The notes beneath the pieces were generated by a model that made no database searches, had not been told where the DNA came from, and saw nothing but the letters and a program-made list of their open reading frames with translations. A stretch of 64,000 bases of DNA from positions 124,001 to 188,000 of the forward strand of contig NZ_JAVRHL010000001.1 of the NCBI RefSeq assembly GCF_031846565.1, in the 5' to 3' direction. Made by a program: the position numbers and the translations under genes. Within the stretch, counting starts at the first letter, position 1. Each line of letters begins with the position of its first letter. Shown here piece after piece: positions 17,119-25,442 of this stretch. Source of the DNA: Tropicimonas_B omnivorans. Lineage in GTDB: Bacteria > Pseudomonadota > Alphaproteobacteria > Rhodobacterales > Rhodobacteraceae.

Positions 17119-18039
17119 ATGCGGCTCATCTGCCCGAATTGCGGGGCGCAATACGTTGTGGACGACGCAGCGATCCCCGACGAGGGGCGCGACGTCCAGT
17201 GTTCGAGCTGCGGTCACAGCTGGTTCCAGCTGCATCCGTCGCGGGACAGGGGGCTGGCCGAGGAGCTGGGCGAGGCGATCCGCGAGCCGGAAACCCCGGA
17301 GCCCGCAGTGCCGGATGCCCCGCCGGACGCAGAACCTGAGCCTGACCGATACACGTCCGAATACGACGACGAGGACGATCTCCCCCCGGTTCAGCCCGAG
17401 CGCCCGCGCCGGCGGGAAATCGACCCCAAGGTCCTCGCGGTCCTGCGCGAGGAAGCCGCCCGGGAGCAAGCCGCCCGCCGCGCCGAGGCCGCCGCGCCTC
17501 TCGAGATGCAGGACGAGTTCGCAATGGACCCGCCGGAGATCGTCCGGACGCCGGAGCCTGATCCGGAGCCGGAACCGGAACCGGAGCCTGTCGCGCAGCC
17601 GGATCCCTTTTCAGAACCCGAACCGTTGCCCGATCAGCCGGCCGGAACACCGCCGGACCCGGAGCCTGCCCTGGAGCGACCGGACGACGAGGTTCGCGCC
17701 CGCCGCGTCGCCCCCAGGCGGACGCTTCTTCCCGACATCGAAGAGATCAACACCGCGCTCGATCCGGCGGACAGTGGGCGTGCCGTCGGCGAGGAAGCCG
17801 AGGAGGCCGCCCGCAGCGACCGCGCCCATCGCCGCGCGCGGTCCGCAGGCGGCCGCCGCATCGGGCTCGCCATCGCCATCGTGATATTCGGCCTCGCGCT
17901 CATGGCCTATCTCGAGGCCCCGCGCATCGCGATGACCGCCCCTGCCCTCGAAGAACCCGTCGCTGCCTACGTGGACCGGATCGACGACGCGCGGCTCTGG
18001 CTCGACGACACGCTTCGAAGCGTGGCCGGGGCCGACTGA
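17119..18039 (+). CDS. MJ0042-type zinc-ribbon protein with C-terminal membrane anchor
   Basis: The 306-residue product starts with the MJ0042/zinc_ribbon_5 motif MRLICPNCGAQYVVDDAAIP, with zinc ligands Cys5, Cys8, Cys28 and Cys31 and the HSWFQ end typical of the family. A long acidic, Pro/Glu-rich disordered middle (about 55-190, with repeats of PEPEPEP) leads to one membrane helix near 255-275 (GLAIAIVIFGLALMAYLE) and a short C-terminal helix. It diverges from ftsE, an arrangement I know from other Rhodobacteraceae. The function is unknown; a link to envelope or division is only suggested by position. Confidence 0.8.
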   Translation: MRLICPNCGAQYVVDDAAIPDEGRDVQCSSCGHSWFQLHPSRDRGLAEELGEAIREPETPEPAVPDAPPDAEPEPDRYTSEYDDEDDLPPVQPERPRRREIDPKVLAVLREEAAREQAARRAEAAAPLEMQDEFAMDPPEIVRTPEPDPEPEPEPEPVAQPDPFSEPEPLPDQPAGTPPDPEPALERPDDEVRARRVAPRRTLLPDIEEINTALDPADSGRAVGEEAEEAARSDRAHRRARSAGGRRIGLAIAIVIFGLALMAYLEAPRIAMTAPALEEPVAAYVDRIDDARLWLDDTLRSVAGAD

Positions 18040-18055
18040 CGCGCGGAAGAAGACC

Positions 18056-19057
18056 TCAGGTCAGCCGGGCCACGACGTAGCGGGCAAGGTCCGTCATGCA
18101 GGCCTTGATCTCGCCCTCGGGCAGGTCCGACAGGGATGCGACCGCCTTGTCCGCCCAGCCCTCGGCTTCCCGGCGCGTCGCATCGAGGGCGCCGTGTTTC
18201 CCGAGGATACGCTGGGCCTCGTCGAGGTCGCCGTCCTGCTGCTGCCCCTTCGCGATGGTGCGGGCCCAGAATGCCCGCTCGGTCTCGTCCGCCGCCGCGA
18301 TGGCGCGGATCACCGGCAGGGTCAGCTTCCGCTCCCGGAAATCGTCGCCCACGTTCTTGCCGATGGCACCGCCCTCGCCCTGCCAGTCGAGCAGATCGTC
18401 GGCCATCTGGAACGCGATGCCGAGCGCATCTCCATAGGCGTGGAGCGCATTCGAGACCGTCTCGTCCCGCCCGGCGATAACGCCGCCGACCTCGCAGGCC
18501 GCCGCGAAAAGCGCCGCGGTCTTGCCCCGGATCACCTGCAGGTAGGTCTCTTCCGTGGTGGCGATGTCCTGCGCGGCGGTGAGTTGCAGCACCTCGCCCT
18601 CGGCGATGGTCGCCGCCGCGCCCGACAGGATATCGAGCACGCGAAGGTTCCCCGGCTCCACCATGAGCTGGAAGGCACGGGCGAAGAGGTAATCCCCAAC
18701 GAGCACGGACGACTTGTTGTCCCACAAGAGGTTCGCCGTCGGCCGCCCGCGGCGCTGGCCGCTCTCGTCGACGACGTCGTCATGCAGGAGCGTCGCGGTA
18801 TGGATGAACTCCACCGTTGCCGCGAGGCGCAGGTGATCCTCGCCGTCGTAGCCGCAGAGCCGCGCCGAGGCGAGCGTCAGCAGGGGACGCAACCGCTTGC
18901 CGCCGGCCTCGACCAGATGAGCCGTCACCTCGGGAATGCGCGGCGCGTGACGGGAGGCCATGCGAGCACGGATCAGCTCGCCCACGCCTTCCATGTCCTT
19001 CGCCATCAGCTCGGCGAGGCGATCATGGGGCTTGCGGGAAAAATCGTCAAAACTCAT
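18056..19057 (-). CDS. ispB: Polyprenyl diphosphate synthase (octaprenyl/decaprenyl type)
   Basis: The 333-residue trans-isoprenyl diphosphate synthase makes the long side chain of ubiquinone. Both aspartate-rich motifs are intact: DDVVD (93-97) and DDLLD (220-224), with GGKRLRP (52-58) for IPP binding and a downstream KLTLPVI. Members of this group in alphaproteobacteria usually make the C50 chain of Q10, but chain length cannot be read from sequence with confidence. The start is the ATG at 19057; the open frame upstream belongs to no homologue. It diverges from the DUF2007 gene. Confidence 0.92.
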   Translation of the reverse strand: MSFDDFSRKPHDRLAELMAKDMEGVGELIRARMASRHAPRIPEVTAHLVEAGGKRLRPLLTLASARLCGYDGEDHLRLAATVEFIHTATLLHDDVVDESGQRRGRPTANLLWDNKSSVLVGDYLFARAFQLMVEPGNLRVLDILSGAAATIAEGEVLQLTAAQDIATTEETYLQVIRGKTAALFAAACEVGGVIAGRDETVSNALHAYGDALGIAFQMADDLLDWQGEGGAIGKNVGDDFRERKLTLPVIRAIAAADETERAFWARTIAKGQQQDGDLDEAQRILGKHGALDATRREAEGWADKAVASLSDLPEGEIKACMTDLARYVVARLT

Positions 19058-19114
19058 GTCAATCGCGGTACCGCAGCCTCGACAGCGGCGCAAGACAGGC
19101 CAATGGTGCACGCG

Positions 19115-19336
19115 ATGAAAGAGATACTCAGAACCACCGACCCGACGGTCATCGCCTATGCCACCGCGATTCTCGAGGGCGAGGGAATCGACGTTTTCTC
19201 CATGGACCAGCACATGAGCGTTCTGGAGGGATCGGTCGGCGTTCTCCCGCGTCGCCTCATGGTGCGCGATGGCGACGCCTTCCTCGCCCGCGCGGCACTC
19301 AGGGACAACGGGATCGACGATGGCGGCGCCCGCTGA
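19115..19336 (+). CDS. DUF2007 small protein
   Basis: This 73-residue protein (MKEILRTTDPTVIAYATAIL, then GEGIDVFSMDQHMSVLEGSVGVLPRRLMV) belongs to DUF2007, a putative signal-transducing family of small ferredoxin-like proteins with no proven role. An in-frame ATG at 19103 would add four residues; I prefer 19115 because the family begins there. Its end overlaps the methyltransferase start by 17 bases, and it is divergent from the polyprenyl synthase gene, a common neighbourhood. Confidence 0.85.
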   Translation: MKEILRTTDPTVIAYATAILEGEGIDVFSMDQHMSVLEGSVGVLPRRLMVRDGDAFLARAALRDNGIDDGGAR

Positions 19337-20150
19337 GTCCCTGACGCGGGACGCCTTCCTCGGCGGCCGCCTGACCCTCCTGCAACCGGCGAAGGGATTC
19401 CGCGCCGGGATCGACGCGGTCCTGCTCGCCAGCGCCTGCCCGGCAAAACCGGGGCAATCGGTGCTCGACCTCGGATGCGGTGTCGGCACCGCGGCCCTCT
19501 GTCTCGCCACGCGGGTGGCGGGACTGGAGCTGACCGGGCTGGAGCGGGACGCGGCCATCGCGGATCTTGCCCGCCGCAACGCGGACGCCGCGGGCATCGC
19601 GATGGAGATCCTGACGGGGGACATCACCGCCCCGCCGCCGGCCCTCAAGGCGATGTCCTTCGACCATGTCATCGCCAATCCGCCCTATTTCGACGCCGCC
19701 CGCGCGACCGCCGCCGCCGATGCCTACCGCGACAGCGCCATGCGGGAGGACGTCCCCCTCGCGGCCTGGACGCACCTTGCCGCGAAGCGCCTGAGACCCG
19801 GCGGCTGGGCCACGTTCATTCAGCGGGCGGACCGGCTTGGGGATCTTTTAGGGGCCGCTGAGCATGCCGGCTTCGGCAGCCTGCGCGTTCAGCCCATCGC
19901 GGGCCGCGCGGGGAACCTCGCGCGCCTCATCCTGCTCATCGCGCGCAAGGGCGGCCGCGGCGCCCTCGAACTGGCCGCGCCGTTCATCCTCCACGACGGG
20001 CCCGCCCATATAAGCGACGGTGACGATTTTACATCGGCCGCCTCGGCGATCCTGAGGGACGGCGCGCAATTTATCGCCCCCGATCTTAAGGTATCGGTAA
20101 TAAATTGCCGTCACGCTGAGGATACAGGACGGAATGTATCAGGCGCGTGA
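19320..20150 (+). CDS. TrmN6-like tRNA1(Val) adenine-37 N6-methyltransferase
   Basis: The 276-residue SAM-dependent methyltransferase has motif I VLDLGCGVGT (48-57) and the N6-adenine catalytic motif NPPYF (120-124). The start QPAKGFRAGIDAVLLA (22-37) is typical of the TrmN6/YfiC family, which modifies A37 of tRNA1(Val). About 25 residues at the C-terminus go beyond the usual end of the family. The ATG at 19320 lies inside the DUF2007 gene, so the two are coupled. Confidence 0.85.
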   Translation: MAAPAESLTRDAFLGGRLTLLQPAKGFRAGIDAVLLASACPAKPGQSVLDLGCGVGTAALCLATRVAGLELTGLERDAAIADLARRNADAAGIAMEILTGDITAPPPALKAMSFDHVIANPPYFDAARATAAADAYRDSAMREDVPLAAWTHLAAKRLRPGGWATFIQRADRLGDLLGAAEHAGFGSLRVQPIAGRAGNLARLILLIARKGGRGALELAAPFILHDGPAHISDGDDFTSAASAILRDGAQFIAPDLKVSVINCRHAEDTGRNVSGA

Positions 20151-20220
20151 CAAGATCCGGGAAACGTGCTGCAATCTTCGGAGCCGGATTGTCCGGCCTT
20201 ATCGAGAAGGAGAGAGACCG

Positions 20221-20382
20221 ATGTCAGTCAGTTCCCACGTTCAGGAGCTCCGGCGCAAGCATCAGGCCCTTTCGGCTGAGGTGGAGCAAGCACAGCGCGC
20301 CCCCGCCTCCGATCCGCTCGAGATCGCGCGCCTCAAGAAGCGCAAGCTGGCCCTGAAGGAAGAGATCAGCCGCCTCTCGTAG
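20221..20382 (+). CDS. DUF465 (YdcH-like) small protein
   Basis: This 53-residue helical protein (MSVSSHVQELRRKHQALSAE then KKRKLALKEEISRLS) is a DUF465 member, widespread in alphaproteobacteria and of unknown function. The sequence predicts a basic helical hairpin. It has a strong AAGGAGAGA ribosome site and is followed by a canonical intrinsic terminator, so it is probably well expressed. Longer open frame upstream to 20134 has no family support. Confidence 0.88.
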   Translation: MSVSSHVQELRRKHQALSAEVEQAQRAPASDPLEIARLKKRKLALKEEISRLS

Positions 20383-20397
20383 CCCCCACCAGTATCG

Positions 20398-20426
20398 GCG
20401 CGCGAGCCGTGGCTCGCGCGCTTTTT
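20398..20426 (+). terminator. Rho-independent terminator after the DUF465 gene
   Basis: GCGCGCGAGCC (20398-20408) pairs with GGCTCGCGCGC (20411-20421) and is directly followed by TTTTT. This is the clearest intrinsic terminator on the plus strand in the window. Confidence 0.9.
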
Positions 20427-20442
20427 GCTGTCAGGCCCAGGG

Positions 20443-21360
20443 TCAGTCCCGGATCGTCGGCAGGACACCCGCCTCCAGTTGATCCCTCAGGTGAGCGTGC
20501 TGCTCAGGCAGCTTGAGAGCCGTTCCAAGCGTGGCCACGTCTTCATCCCTCGTGAACCCGGGCTCGTCGGTCGCGACCTCGAAGAGGACGCCGCCGGGGC
20601 TGCGGAAGTAGATCGCGCGGAAGTAATCGCGATCGATGGACGGCGTGACCTTCATTCCGATCTCGCTCATCGCATCGCGTACCTCGTCCTGCGCGGCCCG
20701 ATCCGCCACGCGGAACGCGACATGGTGAACCGAGCCGGCACTTTGCCGCGCGGCAGGAAGATCCGGGCGCGCTTCGAGGTCGACAAGATAGCCGGGTCCG
20801 CCATCGCCCGCGGCCATGCGGACGATGCCGTTTTCCTCCGCCAAGGCCAAAAAGCCGAGCGCCTCCAGCACCTTCCGGGTCGGTTCCGTTTCGGTCAGGA
20901 CGAGCCGAACCGAATGGAAGCCCCGGATCGCCAGATCCGCGGAGAGCTGTCCGGTCCATGGCGCGCGATCGTCCTCGGCTTCCACCAGCGCCAGCCCGTC
21001 GCCGTCGGGGCCGGTGAACGCCAGCTTGCCGGCGCCGAACGCAGTGCTGCGCACCAAAGAATGATCCGCGAGCCGCGTCTCCCATTCCCCGAGCGAGCCG
21101 GGCGGCACCGAGAAGGAGATCTCGCCTGCCTCACCCGTTCCGCGCGTGCCGGGGGCGGCATTCTGGAAGGGAAAGTGGGTCATGACCGTACCCGGCGTGC
21201 CGATCTCATCCCCGTAATAGAGGTGGTACACATCCGGCGCGTCGAAGTTCACCGTCTTCTTGACCCGGCGAAGTCCGAGCGTCTTGGTGAAAAAATCGTT
21301 GTTTCGCTGGGCATCCCCGGCCAGCGACGTCACGTGGTGCAATCCGTTCACGGGCAACAT
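20443..21360 (-). CDS. VOC-family ring-cleaving dioxygenase/glyoxalase-like protein
   Basis: The 305-residue protein has two vicinal-oxygen-chelate modules: NGLHHVTSLAGDAQRNNDFF at the start with KTVNFDAPDVYHLYYGD, and a second module beginning near GSVHHVAFRVADRAAQ and ending with PGGVLFEVATDEPGF. The metal ligands His8 or 9, the HH of the second module and Glu of FEVATDE fit the MhqO/LinE-like hydroquinone or catechol dioxygenases. The true substrate is unknown. The ATG at 21360 follows GAGG. It stands 96 bases after phbB on the same strand and may be co-transcribed. Confidence 0.8.
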   Translation of the reverse strand: MLPVNGLHHVTSLAGDAQRNNDFFTKTLGLRRVKKTVNFDAPDVYHLYYGDEIGTPGTVMTHFPFQNAAPGTRGTGEAGEISFSVPPGSLGEWETRLADHSLVRSTAFGAGKLAFTGPDGDGLALVEAEDDRAPWTGQLSADLAIRGFHSVRLVLTETEPTRKVLEALGFLALAEENGIVRMAAGDGGPGYLVDLEARPDLPAARQSAGSVHHVAFRVADRAAQDEVRDAMSEIGMKVTPSIDRDYFRAIYFRSPGGVLFEVATDEPGFTRDEDVATLGTALKLPEQHAHLRDQLEAGVLPTIRD

Positions 21361-21456
21361 GGCAACCTCCTGCATTAAGCTGAATGAGGAGGTAGAGCCG
21401 CGACGCCCGTGCGAAAATACGCAAGGCGCCGCAGACGTCGTGCGCTGAGGCACAGA

Positions 21457-22185
21457 TCAGACGAAGAACTGGGCTCCGTTCGCGGTGATCGTCGAACCGG
21501 TAATGAAGCCCGCGTCGTCCGAGGCGAGGAACGTGACGCAGCGCGCGATCTCCTCGGGCTCGCCGAGGCGACCGACCGGGATCTGCGGGATGATCCGCTC
21601 GTTCAACACCTTCTCGTCGATGGCTTTGACCATCTCGGTCGCGATGTAGCCCGGGCAGATCGCGTTCACCGTGATCCCGGCGCGCGCGCCCTCCTGAGCA
21701 AGCGACTTGGTGAACCCGAGATCCCCGGCCTTGGCTGCGGAATAGTTCGCCTGTCCGGCCTGCCCCTTTTGACCGTTGATCGAGCTGATGTTGACCACCC
21801 GCCCGAACTTCCGCTCGCGCATCCCCGGCCAGACGACATGCGTCATGTTGAAGACGCCGGTGAGATTGGTGTCGATCACCTCGCGCCACTGCTCCGGCGT
21901 CATTTTGTGAAACATCGCATCGCGCGTGATCCCGGCATTGTTGACCAGCACCTCGACCGGTCCGTCGAGATCAGCCTCGATCCCGGCGATCCCCGCCTTG
22001 CAGGCGTCGTAATCCGCAACGGACCACTTGTATGTCCGGATCCCCGTTTCCTCGGTGAAGGCACTCGCGGCGGATTCATTGCCCCCATAGGTTGCGGCGA
22101 CGGTATATCCCTCTGCCATCAAGGCCTTGGATATGGCGGCCCCGATGCCGCGCGAGCCCCCCGTGACTACGGCAATGCGTCCCAT
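21457..22185 (-). CDS. phbB: Acetoacetyl-CoA reductase (NADPH)
   Basis: The 242-residue short-chain dehydrogenase reduces acetoacetyl-CoA to (R)-3-hydroxybutyryl-CoA for polyhydroxybutyrate. The cofactor loop is TGGSRGIG (8-15), NNAG lies at 82-85, and the catalytic Ser135, Tyr148 and Lys152 are present in the NISSINGQKGQAGQANYSAAK-type region characteristic of PhbB. The ATG at 22185 has GGGAGG seven bases before it. The gene lies downstream of phbA with a patatin gene in between. Confidence 0.95.
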   Translation of the reverse strand: MGRIAVVTGGSRGIGAAISKALMAEGYTVAATYGGNESAASAFTEETGIRTYKWSVADYDACKAGIAGIEADLDGPVEVLVNNAGITRDAMFHKMTPEQWREVIDTNLTGVFNMTHVVWPGMRERKFGRVVNISSINGQKGQAGQANYSAAKAGDLGFTKSLAQEGARAGITVNAICPGYIATEMVKAIDEKVLNERIIPQIPVGRLGEPEEIARCVTFLASDDAGFITGSTITANGAQFFV

Positions 22186-22235
22186 GAAATCCTCCCAAGT
22201 ATTGTGCGCCGGCGGTCCGCCGGTCCTTTCGATGA

Positions 22236-23096
22236 CTATGCCGTCGCGCCCGACTGCCTGTCTACCTCTGCGAGATAGTGTTCCGCATCGCGCTCGCCCT
22301 GGTTCCAGGTCTCCATCAGCTTGTCGCCATCGGTGAAATCGATCTTGTCGGCCGGGGTCTCGCCGCGAGGTACGACGTAGTGCCGCCCCGGCGCGTCCGG
22401 CACATTGGGATATTCGCGCGTCAGCAACACCAGGGTGGTTCCCTCGTCCGGATCGGGCATCGGCGCCTGATCGGCCATCCCGCCATCGATCGTGGGCCTG
22501 CCGTTCCAGTCCGGAGGGATGAAGACGGGCGGAATAACCGCCGCCGCGCAGACCAGATCGGCAAGTTTTCCCTGCCGGGCCGCTTCGTTGGCATCCACCA
22601 GTTCCGAGGTCAGCCCCATCTTCTCGGCCCAGCCGAAATGGGGGGACCCTTTCACGTGGAGCTCCGCTTCGTAGGCCGCCGACATAGCCACCCCGCCGAG
22701 CGCGGGTGCGGCGTCGAGCGGCGGATGGGCGATGAGGATCTGCAGGGACGGCCCCGCGGCGACGCGAGCCTCCGCCTCGGGGTCGAGAACGTCCTTCACC
22801 ACGCGGCAGTAGATCTCCTGATGGGGCGTGATGCGGCCGCTCTTCCGGTCGAACAGATCGACGTTGCGATCCTGACGGGCAAAAGCCTCGCACATCCGAT
22901 CGAGGAGGTCGCTCTCCCGCCCGCCGAGAAAGACTGCGGCAGATAGCGCGCCCCCCGATACCCCGCAGACCCGGCTCGGCGCCACGCGCCGTTCCCGGCC
23001 CAGGACGGACATAAAGCCGCCCTGCCAGAAGCATCTCAGCCCCCCGCCCGAGAACACGATCTGATCCGGACGGGAGGGTAGCGTGTCTACGCTCAT
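22236..23096 (-). CDS. Patatin-like phospholipase/acyl hydrolase inside the PHB operon
   Basis: The 286-residue protein has the patatin Ser-Asp dyad: an oxyanion-loop FSGGGLR (15-21), the nucleophile Ser47 in GVSGG (45-49), and Asp204 in DGG. Patatins hydrolyse phospholipids, neutral lipids or other acyl esters. It has no signal peptide, so it acts in the cytoplasm or at an internal surface. It starts 8 bases after the phbA stop and ends 50 bases before phbB, so all three are probably one transcript. A role on polyhydroxybutyrate granules is inferred from position only. The glycine-rich loop is GGGLRCFWQGG, slightly off the usual GGGXRG. Confidence 0.85.
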   Translation of the reverse strand: MSVDTLPSRPDQIVFSGGGLRCFWQGGFMSVLGRERRVAPSRVCGVSGGALSAAVFLGGRESDLLDRMCEAFARQDRNVDLFDRKSGRITPHQEIYCRVVKDVLDPEAEARVAAGPSLQILIAHPPLDAAPALGGVAMSAAYEAELHVKGSPHFGWAEKMGLTSELVDANEAARQGKLADLVCAAAVIPPVFIPPDWNGRPTIDGGMADQAPMPDPDEGTTLVLLTREYPNVPDAPGRHYVVPRGETPADKIDFTDGDKLMETWNQGERDAEHYLAEVDRQSGATA

Positions 23097-23103
23097 GGGG
23101 CGA

Positions 23104-24279
23104 TCAGGGGCGTTCGAGACACATCGCAACGCCCATCCCGCCGCCGATGCACAGGGTTGCGAGTCCCTTTTTCGCCCCGCGCCGCTTCATTTCGAAGAGC
23201 AGAGTATTCAGCACGCGCGCCCCGGACGCGCCGATCGGATGGCCGATGGCAATGGCGCCGCCGTTCACGTTCACGATCGACGGATCCCAGCCCATTTCCT
23301 TATTGACCGCGCAGGCCTGCGCCGCAAAAGCCTCGTTCGCCTCGACAAGATCGAGATCTTCGACGGACCATCCGGCCTTGTCCAGGGCTTTGCGACTCGC
23401 ATGAATGGGCCCGGCGCCCATGATCGCGGGATCGAGGCCGGCGGTGGCGTAGCTGGCGATACGCGCGAGCGGCTCGATGCCGCGCTTCTCCGCCTCGTCG
23501 GCCGCCATCAGGAGCGCGCCCGCAGCGCCGTCGTTCAGACCCGACGCGTTCGCCGCGGTGACCGAGCCATCCTTGGCAAAGGCGGGACGCAGCTTCTGCA
23601 TCGCCTCGATCGTCGCGCCGTGGCGGATATATTCGTCCTTGTCGACGACGATATCGCCCTTGCGGGTCTTGATGGTGAAGGCAACGATCTCGTCCTGGAA
23701 CTTGCCCTCGTTCTGCGCGGCTTCAGCCTTGTTCTGGCTGGCTACGGCGAACTCATCCTGCTGCTCCCTGCCGATCTGCCACTTCTCGGCAACGTTCTCG
23801 GCGGTCTGACCCATGTGGTAACCGTTGAAGGCATCCCAGAGACCGTCGCGGATCATCGTGTCGATATATTGCAGGTCGCCCATCTTCTGCCCCTGGCGGA
23901 TCGAGGCGGCGTGGGGCGCGAGGGACATGTTCTCCTGACCACCGGCGGCAACGATCGCCGCGTCGCCGAGCTGGATATGCTGCGCTGCCAACGCGACCGC
24001 ACGAAGACCGGACCCGCACACCTGGTTGATGCCCCAGGCGGAACTTTCCTGCGGAAGGCCGGCATTGATATGCGCCTGCCGGGCAGGGTTCTGCCCCTGC
24101 GCCGCGGTGAGGACCTGACCAAGGATCGTCTCGCTCACCTCGGACTTGTCGATGCCGGCGCGGGCAACCAGTTCCTGAAGAACGGCAGCGCCGAGATCGT
24201 GCGCCGGCGTGTTCGCGAACGATCCCAGAAAGCTGCCGACCGGGGTGCGCGCGGCGGACGCGATGACGACGTTGGTCAT
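23104..24279 (-). CDS. phbA: Acetyl-CoA C-acetyltransferase (beta-ketothiolase)
   Basis: The 391-residue thiolase condenses two acetyl-CoA to acetoacetyl-CoA, the first step of polyhydroxybutyrate synthesis. The acyl-accepting Cys88 lies in NQVCGSGLRA, the catalytic His in GGAIAIGHPIGASG, and the second Cys (about 377) in CIGGGMG. The length is standard for biosynthetic thiolases. A GAGAGGAGA ribosome site precedes the ATG. It leads a phbA-patatin-phbB group. Confidence 0.95.
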   Translation of the reverse strand: MTNVVIASAARTPVGSFLGSFANTPAHDLGAAVLQELVARAGIDKSEVSETILGQVLTAAQGQNPARQAHINAGLPQESSAWGINQVCGSGLRAVALAAQHIQLGDAAIVAAGGQENMSLAPHAASIRQGQKMGDLQYIDTMIRDGLWDAFNGYHMGQTAENVAEKWQIGREQQDEFAVASQNKAEAAQNEGKFQDEIVAFTIKTRKGDIVVDKDEYIRHGATIEAMQKLRPAFAKDGSVTAANASGLNDGAAGALLMAADEAEKRGIEPLARIASYATAGLDPAIMGAGPIHASRKALDKAGWSVEDLDLVEANEAFAAQACAVNKEMGWDPSIVNVNGGAIAIGHPIGASGARVLNTLLFEMKRRGAKKGLATLCIGGGMGVAMCLERP

Positions 24280-24404
24280 GGGGGTCTCCTCTCAAGTCTG
24301 CAGCCGACGGGGACGTCTGCCTCCCGGCGGCCTGTCGAGACCATGCGTAGGCGCTGGCGCGACGTCACGCAACTGCAGGCTTGGCGCGCAGACCCTCCGA
24401 ACGC

Positions 24405-25253
24405 TCAGCCGGCGAGCGTTGCCATGGCGGGAACCCCGGGCTGCGGCGGCCACGTCGTCGGCATGCCGAAGTAGTAGCCCTGCATGCAGTCGACACCGAT
24501 TTCCTGAAGGACCTTTGCATCGACTTCGGTTTCCACTGCCTCGGCCACGGTGAACATCTCGAAGTGGTGGGCAATGCCGACCAGCGCCTGAGCGAGAACG
24601 CGATTGTCGGGATTCGTGCTGATCCCGCCGATGAACTCTCCCGCGATCTTGATGATGTCGAAGTCGAAATCCCGCAGGTACCGGAAAGAAGTGTACCCCG
24701 CCCCGAAGTCATCGAGCGCAAAGCAGACGCCCTTTTGCTGAAGGTCCTGCATGAAGATCGTAGTGATGTCGGGCATCAGCATCGCGGACGATTCCGTGAT
24801 TTCGATGATGAGCCTCTCTGCAACCGTGGGATCGAGCGCGAGACCTCGTTCGAGCTCCCGGATCCAGGGGCGGTACCCGATCGAACGCGCCGACATGTTG
24901 ATCGCAAGGCGGAGGGACGGCGTCTCGTTCAGCGCCCGGAGACCGAGGCGAAGGGCCTCCGTATCGAGCTGTCTGCCGATCCTGTTCGTTTCGCATGCAC
25001 CGATGAAATCCCGCGCGGGAATGATGCGTCCGGTCTCGTCCATGACGCGAATCAGGCCTTCATGGAAAGCGATCTGACCCGTTCGTTTCGCATTCACGAT
25101 GGGCTGGAAGGCCAGCAGCGCGTCGCCCCGCGCAAGAGCCGTCTCCACCATGCGAAGGACGCCCAGGTCCCTCTGCGCGATCGCCGCTGCAAGCGGGCTC
25201 GAATCGTGCGCCGCCACATACGTTTCCGCACCGTTTCCCATGACCGTCCCCAT
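24405..25253 (-). CDS. EAL-domain cyclic-di-GMP phosphodiesterase
   Basis: The 282-residue protein is a stand-alone EAL domain without GGDEF, PAS or membrane segments. The signature is EGL (65-67) rather than EAL, but metal and catalytic residues appear intact: Asn119, Glu151/Glu154 in IEITES, the DDFGAGYTSF loop (181-190), Lys202, Glu238 in VAEAVET and Gln258 in MQGY. It is therefore probably an active c-di-GMP hydrolase with a signature variant. The start at 25253 has AGAGGCGGAGA ahead of it; an ATG at 25316 is also in frame. It lies just upstream of the divergent surface-glycan cassette. Confidence 0.8.
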   Translation of the reverse strand: MGTVMGNGAETYVAAHDSSPLAAAIAQRDLGVLRMVETALARGDALLAFQPIVNAKRTGQIAFHEGLIRVMDETGRIIPARDFIGACETNRIGRQLDTEALRLGLRALNETPSLRLAINMSARSIGYRPWIRELERGLALDPTVAERLIIEITESSAMLMPDITTIFMQDLQQKGVCFALDDFGAGYTSFRYLRDFDFDIIKIAGEFIGGISTNPDNRVLAQALVGIAHHFEMFTVAEAVETEVDAKVLQEIGVDCMQGYYFGMPTTWPPQPGVPAMATLAG

Positions 25254-25442
25254 TCTCCGCCTCTGCACCCGAACCGTTCTGGGGCCGAAATCTGAACGGT
25301 GGGTAAAGGTCGGCATTTTACCGATCCCGGGCGCCTCGCGGCGATCCGGCGGGCAGCCGGTAAGACAATTTTAGGAGCTCATGCTGCATGAGGGGCCCAG
25401 CCGGAGAAACCGGAATGGTCCGGCCTCAAAAAGAGGATGAAC

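Noticed and set aside
21457..23034. A 525-codon minus frame fusing phbB with upstream sequence
   Set aside because: The first half is the patatin gene read in another frame. phbB has its own ribosome site and family start at 22185.
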